From the NCBI RefSeq assembly GCF_016906535.1, contig NC_057380.1, forward strand, positions 992,001 to 1,056,000: DNA of 64,000 bases, in the 5' to 3' direction. Source of the stretch: Rhizoctonia solani (Eukaryota > Basidiomycota > Agaricomycetes > Cantharellales > Ceratobasidiaceae). The notes beneath the pieces were generated by a model. The model searched no databases. It saw only the letters and a program-made list of their open reading frames with translations, and was not told the origin of the DNA. Below are positions 59,569-64,000 of this stretch, one piece after another; within the stretch, counting starts at the first letter, position 1, and each line of letters starts with the position of its first letter. The translations under genes were made by a program, and so were the position numbers.

Positions 59569-60316
59569 TTTAGCTCATTTCGTCTATTTACATTCATTGT
59601 ATAACGCCATCTTGGATGGGTCTCGAATTGACGTTGCCTTCGATTTTATCAATAGAAATAAACACAGTAGAGATTACAAAGATGAGTAATATTTGCATTG
59701 CTCGGCAAGAGAACTATCGGAGTGCATTCCGATCAACCGAGGCTCTCGGTTCCCAGAGTAAAATTAATCACGATTCGTGCTATCCTACCAATTATATTGT
59801 CGAAGGAAGGTGGATCCGGCGAAATCGGACTGAACCTGCCGATCGCAGACATCACCCTATATCCAGGGGTACATGCGTGACAAGGGATTCCTCCCGATCA
59901 GGAGGACCGAGATAATGGCTCGCCAGTATTTAGAGTGAATGCGATCTTCGTTGCAACTAACAGACCTGTGATTGATGCGGCTTGAACGGGGTCGTGTTTG
60001 CGATGTGTTCTCTCGCCCTTTGTTCGAACAAATATAGCAGTTGCAATATTTCCCCACACCCAGCGAGTTATTTCAAGCTCCACTAACCACAATTTTACTG
60101 ATACTCAAGATGCAGCGTATACTTGACTAATGTATGGTCTTCATCTCTGTGCGCGTAGATATCAGATGTATGATTCTTCAATTCGATGAAAACCTTACGT
60201 TAGCCGTGATTACCGTGGGACCCCTAGGTCATCATACGTGTTCTTTATATGATCACTTTGTCAATGTACTGGATCATGGCCTCTCCAATTTCCATCTGCT
60301 ACACGAGTTCCCGGAT
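59569..60316. other. Intergenic between methyltransferase copies
   Basis: No coding region is recognised; it holds the promoter of copy 2. Confidence 0.4.
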
Positions 60317-61810
60317 GGCGACGCCTTACTACGATGAGGAGACAGAGGGCAATGTCTACCATGTTCGCCTGATTTCGACGATGACCAATATGATTACGAC
60401 GACTGGGATATGCAGACAATATCTAGTTCGAGCACGGCGCGGACGACGAGTACTATTACCTCGGACCAGCTCAGTGGTGAGTAGTATAATTAGCGCCATC
60501 TCGTCATCCCAACAACTTGGGTATATGTAGACTTTTTTCGTGAATCGCGTGGGCGCTTGTATCCACTGGACGAGAATCTTCCCATGACTTATCCCGTTGA
60601 TGATGTGGAAGTTCTCAGGCACAAGATGCAGCACCAATGCTTAAAGGCTCTTGTGCATGGTAATTATACTGGTCCGGTGCGAGAGGTCTAAGACCACGAG
60701 AGGACGGATCAAGACCACGGATATTGGACATAAGAACATGCGATGGCAGCTGGTAAGTATTGGAATGAGGACTTGGCATGACAATTGATTACATTAACAT
60801 CTATGTATATTTAGGGCTCAGAAATGGCAGAAGAATTCCCCCATTGCGATGTAGTTAGCGTGGACATTGCACCAATAGTTACGCATACACCGAGGGCAAA
60901 CCTCACATTCGAGGTGTATGATTTGTATGCTGGCGTCGCGGAGCCCGACGAGTCGTTCGACTATATCTCGTGCAGGCATGTACAAACTCATGTCAGGCGG
61001 TTTTTCTGTCTCATATGCTATTGTATGACTTCTAACGAGGTAATTTCAGGTAAAGGAATACGATAGACTTGTATTTGACCTATATCGGGTCCTACGCCCA
61101 GGACTGGTTAGCATATGCGAAGTTGAAAACTACCTCTACGAGACCGATCAACCACCGTACAATAACCTAGCATATCGTGCTCATCCAGAACTTTGTAAAG
61201 GCCTCGACCTCGTGCGAGTTGCTATGGAGAAGCAAGGAGTTGATCTTTCAGCTATATACCAAATCCCTGACTGGCTACGACCAAACTCTGAATTCTGGAC
61301 ACAAATGGGTGTAAAATATCAGTAAGCAGTTTGAAGTTTCTCTGTCCTGCACTAATTATAGCTGGGTTATGCTTAAGGATTCCCTGCCAATGTGCAAGAG
61401 GCATCTCGAGGATTCCACCATATCAAAAGCAAATTGTGCTAATACCGACAGGAACTTGGCATCCTGATCCGGCGGTGAAACAAGTAGGGGCTTTGATTGC
61501 ACGACTGTGGTCACTGGCTTGGAGACAGTTAGAACCTGCATTGATGGACTGCGGGTTATCACAAGAAGAAGCGAGTGAAGTATGTAAGAAAGCAATTGAC
61601 GAACTCTCACATCCAAATGCACGGTGTCTTGGTAAATACCATATGGTCACTGCTATCAAGGGTATTGGGCCCAAAATGAAGAACCTCAGTTGTTTTATAC
61701 TTGAGCTTTGTATATATTACATCCATCTATCCGTTTTCGATTTCCCCATAAAACATAATGAGATTCAAGACGTACACGCGATTCATCCACGCGATAATAC
61801 AACAGGTTGA
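60317..61810 (+). CDS. SAM-dependent methyltransferase-like protein, copy 2, with frame breaks
   Basis: A tandem paralogue of copy 1. It starts ATPYYDEETEGNVYHV; after a missing C near 60366, the acidic stretch DYDDWDMQTISSSSTARTTS continues in the correct frame. DFFRESRGRLYPLDENLPMT and YPVDDVEVLRHKMQH match copy 1. A second missing C near 60688 precedes RPREDGSRPRILDI, where the SAM motif I reads RTCDGSW instead of GTGTGNW. EMAEEFPHCDVVSVDIAPIV, NLTFEVYDLYAGVAEPDESF and VFDLYRVLRPGLVSICEVEN follow. A third missing C near 61424 precedes QIVLIPTGTWHPDPAVKQVG. The end after KYHMVTAIK runs on about 45 residues beyond copy 1 to the TGA at 61808-61810. With several motif I Gly residues changed, this copy may no longer bind SAM. 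Confidence 0.8.
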
Positions 61811-62260
61811 TTACTAGGTTACAGAGAACCATATATATATTCGAGAAGCTTCCAAGGTGAAAACATGCGCTGGATGATGTAGCGGTTTAAGCCCCACTTG
61901 ATGAACCAACTTAAATTTGTAATTGACCGTAATATTTAAGTTGTGATGACAGATAGGGGTTATCGGCTATTTCCAGAATAGTATAGACAAGGCATGCCGC
62001 CATAGCCGAATTGGGTCGCTCAGAAAGCTCCTTTTGTTGGGTCATAGGTATCTGGAACTTCCAATAGCTTCAAATGTTTGCTTGATTGATTGATTCAGCA
62101 AAATTATTCAGGTATTATCGATACATAATACGGTGGCCGTGAAGGTACAAAAAAACAGCATATAGGTATATGACTACATGTATATGTCTATGTTAGCTTC
62201 GTCTCTATCTCATAAGCACTTTTAGACTCAACGTGAAGATGTGTTGATTATCCTAGGAAA
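61811..62260. other. Intergenic, 3' flanks of convergent genes
   Basis: AT-rich; no gene is recognised. Confidence 0.4.
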
Positions 62261-63000
62261 CTAAAGTCGCATGGACAGCTCGGATTGGCTCCAAACCTGA
62301 ACCACGATCGTTCGGAGGTAATTGTTGTCTCCTTTGTACTCTTTGGACCACCCCAAAAGGTCCCACTCCTGTATTTGAGCGCTGACGTTCTTCAATATCC
62401 TATTTGTGACGCCTCGCACTTGCGCAGCGATTGCTAGCTGGTATTTGTTGGCGCGGTCGGTATACTTGTTCTCGTATCGAAACCAATCGTCAAACTGGCG
62501 CTTCTCGACTAACATGGCATGAAAGTGATCAAGTGGAACCGCTTCGAGCTTTCCCTAAAGTAATCTCGTATTGGGTCGGGGCGATCCTAATTCAGCAACT
62601 GTTTACGTACCTTCCCTAAGTGAACAATCATCAGGTAATGATGGAATAATCGTTGCTTTCGATACTCAAGGCTCATAGGCGCGGGCGGAGAGTCCAACAT
62701 ATCAAGCAAGCCATGGAGCTGGTAGAACTCGGCATCCGCACGCAGGTTCGCCAGAGCGATGTCAGGTGTCATAGTTGGGGGTAGCCTATCTAGACGAAGA
62801 GGTATGACACAGTAGCCATTGAGATAGTCGACGATGATTCGAAACAAGTGTGGATCACGAGTGAGTTCAACTTCCTCTTCGGACTTGTCGATAAGATGGA
62901 ACGTAAAGTAGTTTGGTGAATCGGTGTGAATCTGAGCCTTGGTCAACTTGAATACTTGGTCCTCGATAATGACCTTGTAAGTGATATTCCCTCCTGCCAT
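62261..63000 (-). CDS. BTB/POZ (T1-type) domain protein, distant copy
   Basis: Exons 63000-62611 and 62554-62261 give 227 residues in one frame. It starts AGGNITYKVIIEDQVFKLTK and shares SPNYFTFHLIDK, TRDPHLFRIIVDYLNGYCVI and NLRADAEFYQLHGLLDML with the BTB genes at 18187 and 19534. The C-terminal half (LKNVSAQIQEWDLLGWSKE) parallels SVERWELLGWKRD of copy 2, though the last residues differ (VVQVWSQSELSMRL). The single intron is at the matching place, with donor GTACGT. It lies 42 kb from the other members and on the opposite strand, so the family has been moved or inverted within this region. Confidence 0.85.
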
Positions 63001-63204
63001 GAGGGCAATCGACGAGATTATGGTAAGTCTGGTGGACGCGGAGAGCAGAGCCCGGATCTAGCAACGTGTTCACGTTTTTGGTGGCGATTATTGACACATA
63101 ATTTATCCCATCCATGACCAGCTAGTCAGGTAAGCGCCAATGTGGGGTGCTTACGTTATCCTACCCAGAATTTTGTTTCTTGACCACCAGAGCCACGCCA
63201 AACA

Positions 63205-64000
63205 ATGCCCGCACAGGACCCAACTACAGTCAAATTATTGACGTTGCTCAATGTGAGCTCACTCAAGTCGAAACGGCGATCACTCAAATCCAATGACTCT
63301 CCCGAGGACAATCAGAGTTAGAAACTCCCAAACGAAGGAAACTTGGGGGGAAGTTGGCGAAGAAGGCGAGGCCCACAGTGAAGATCTAGATGAGGAGTTA
63401 GAATCAGAAGCAGAGTCTGAAGTAGAGAGCCATGAGGATGAATGTGAGCACTTTCGTCTGTGAGCTAGAGTTCTAATAAACCTTTATTTATTGGTAGCGT
63501 CCGTTATCGCCAATGATGACCCATATGTTTCACACTTTGGCTCGTCTCAAGAGTCTGGCCCCTCGATATTAACATCTGCTTCTCGTTCTGCGATTGATAC
63601 CCGTAAACTTATCGCTCAGCGACTGACTCTCGGAACTGGACCAGATGAACTAGGAGCAGTGGTACTATCTCATCCAGAAGGAGTGGAATTGGGCCAGGTG
63701 TGTTGTGTGGGCTATTTTATTACACAGCTCTCAAACATCGTTTATAGCCCCGAAAGATTTCCCATCGTTGCTATCCGGGTACCGTGATGTGATGCTACCT
63801 TACGTCGGGACCTCTTCAGCCGAACACGATAAAGTCAGACGACATGTGTGCGATCACGCCGTGCAACATATACAAAAGTAAAAGACTCCGCATCCACGCA
63901 ATTGGCGAATCTAACATGGTTGTATAGACACCGAAAACGAATAATGGCAACAACGCTCGTTTATTAGCTCATTCCAAGGCTGCAGCCGCTGCTACTGAAG
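63205..64000 (+). CDS. UTP25: UTP25 (U3 snoRNP-associated, DEF homologue), 5' part, runs off the window
   Basis: A nucleolar protein of the small-subunit processome, needed for 18S rRNA maturation. The ATG at 63205 opens PAQDPTTVKLLTLLNVSSLK. A basic KRRKLGGK stretch and an acidic one (DEELESEAESEVESHEDE) follow. Family-typical segments come next: NDDPYVSHFGS, GYRDVMLPYVGTSSAEHDKV and RRHVCDHAVQHI, then HRKRIM and ARLLAHSKAAAAATE at the window edge. One A is missing at 63949 (GCAAC where GCAAAC gives MANNARLLAH). At least one further break lies at 63310-63370, where basic and acidic parts are in different frames. The assignment rests on the DPxxxHF and HxxxHxxKxRxRIxxNNxRL pattern of the family. 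Confidence 0.65.

Noticed and set aside
1..64000. CRISPR arrays, tRNA or rRNA genes, complete transposons, prophage-like elements
   Set aside because: No regular spaced repeats, no B-box-bearing cloverleaf and no terminal-repeat-bounded element were seen; the genome is eukaryotic.

Overview
The window is nuclear DNA from a filamentous basidiomycete. Genes are split by many introns of about 45-90 bp with GTRNGT donors, and the products are typical of Agaricomycetes: secreted GH7 cellobiohydrolases and an AA9 polysaccharide monooxygenase with CBM1 tails, multicopper oxidases, a Zn2Cys6 regulator and small Agaricomycete-type families. A plant-degrading Rhizoctonia/Ceratobasidium-like fungus fits best; this is inferred from the gene families, not proven.

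Layout. 0-10 kb: two GH7 cellobiohydrolase genes point away from each other. Their shared coding part is identical. Between them lie a secreted Cys-rich protein gene, a small hypothetical gene and a Zn2Cys6 transcription factor. 11-16 kb: two paralogous small genes with the same five-exon structure (protease-inhibitor I66-like is the best guess). 16-20 kb: a class III-type sirtuin, then a BTB/T1-domain family (one relic, two intact genes; a fourth member is at 62-63 kb). 20.6-21.3 kb: a single-pass membrane protein. 24-26 kb: an AA9 LPMO. 26-30.5 kb: three tandem short-chain dehydrogenases. 32.8-39.6 kb: two tandem laccase-like multicopper oxidases. 41.7-46.8 kb: GET1, a conserved unknown protein and an FKBP-type prolyl isomerase. 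50-55.8 kb: a full ABCC transporter. 56-57.8 kb: protein phosphatase methylesterase 1. 58-61.8 kb: two tandem SAM-methyltransferase-like genes. 63.2 kb to the edge: the 5' part of UTP25.

Function. Cellobiohydrolases, LPMO and multicopper oxidases together point to secreted attack on plant cell walls; the Zn2Cys6 factor between the GH7 copies is a possible but unproven local regulator. The rest are mostly housekeeping genes (GET pathway, PP2A demethylation, rRNA processing, prolyl isomerase) and recently duplicated accessory families.

The most striking property of the sequence is about thirty coding frame breaks, nearly all a single base lost from a short run of the same base. They hit essential-type genes (GET1, FKBP, UTP25) as well as accessory genes, while neighbours such as the ABCC transporter, PPE1, the BTB genes, SDR copies 1 and 2 and the first multicopper oxidase read cleanly. 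I think consensus errors in parts of the assembly are the likeliest cause, with true decay possible for the third SDR copy, which carries eight. I found no CRISPR, no tRNA or rRNA gene, and no convincing new biological system. The best leads are the identical GH7 pair, a changed Gly in the SAM-binding motif of both methyltransferases, and two GC-AG introns.
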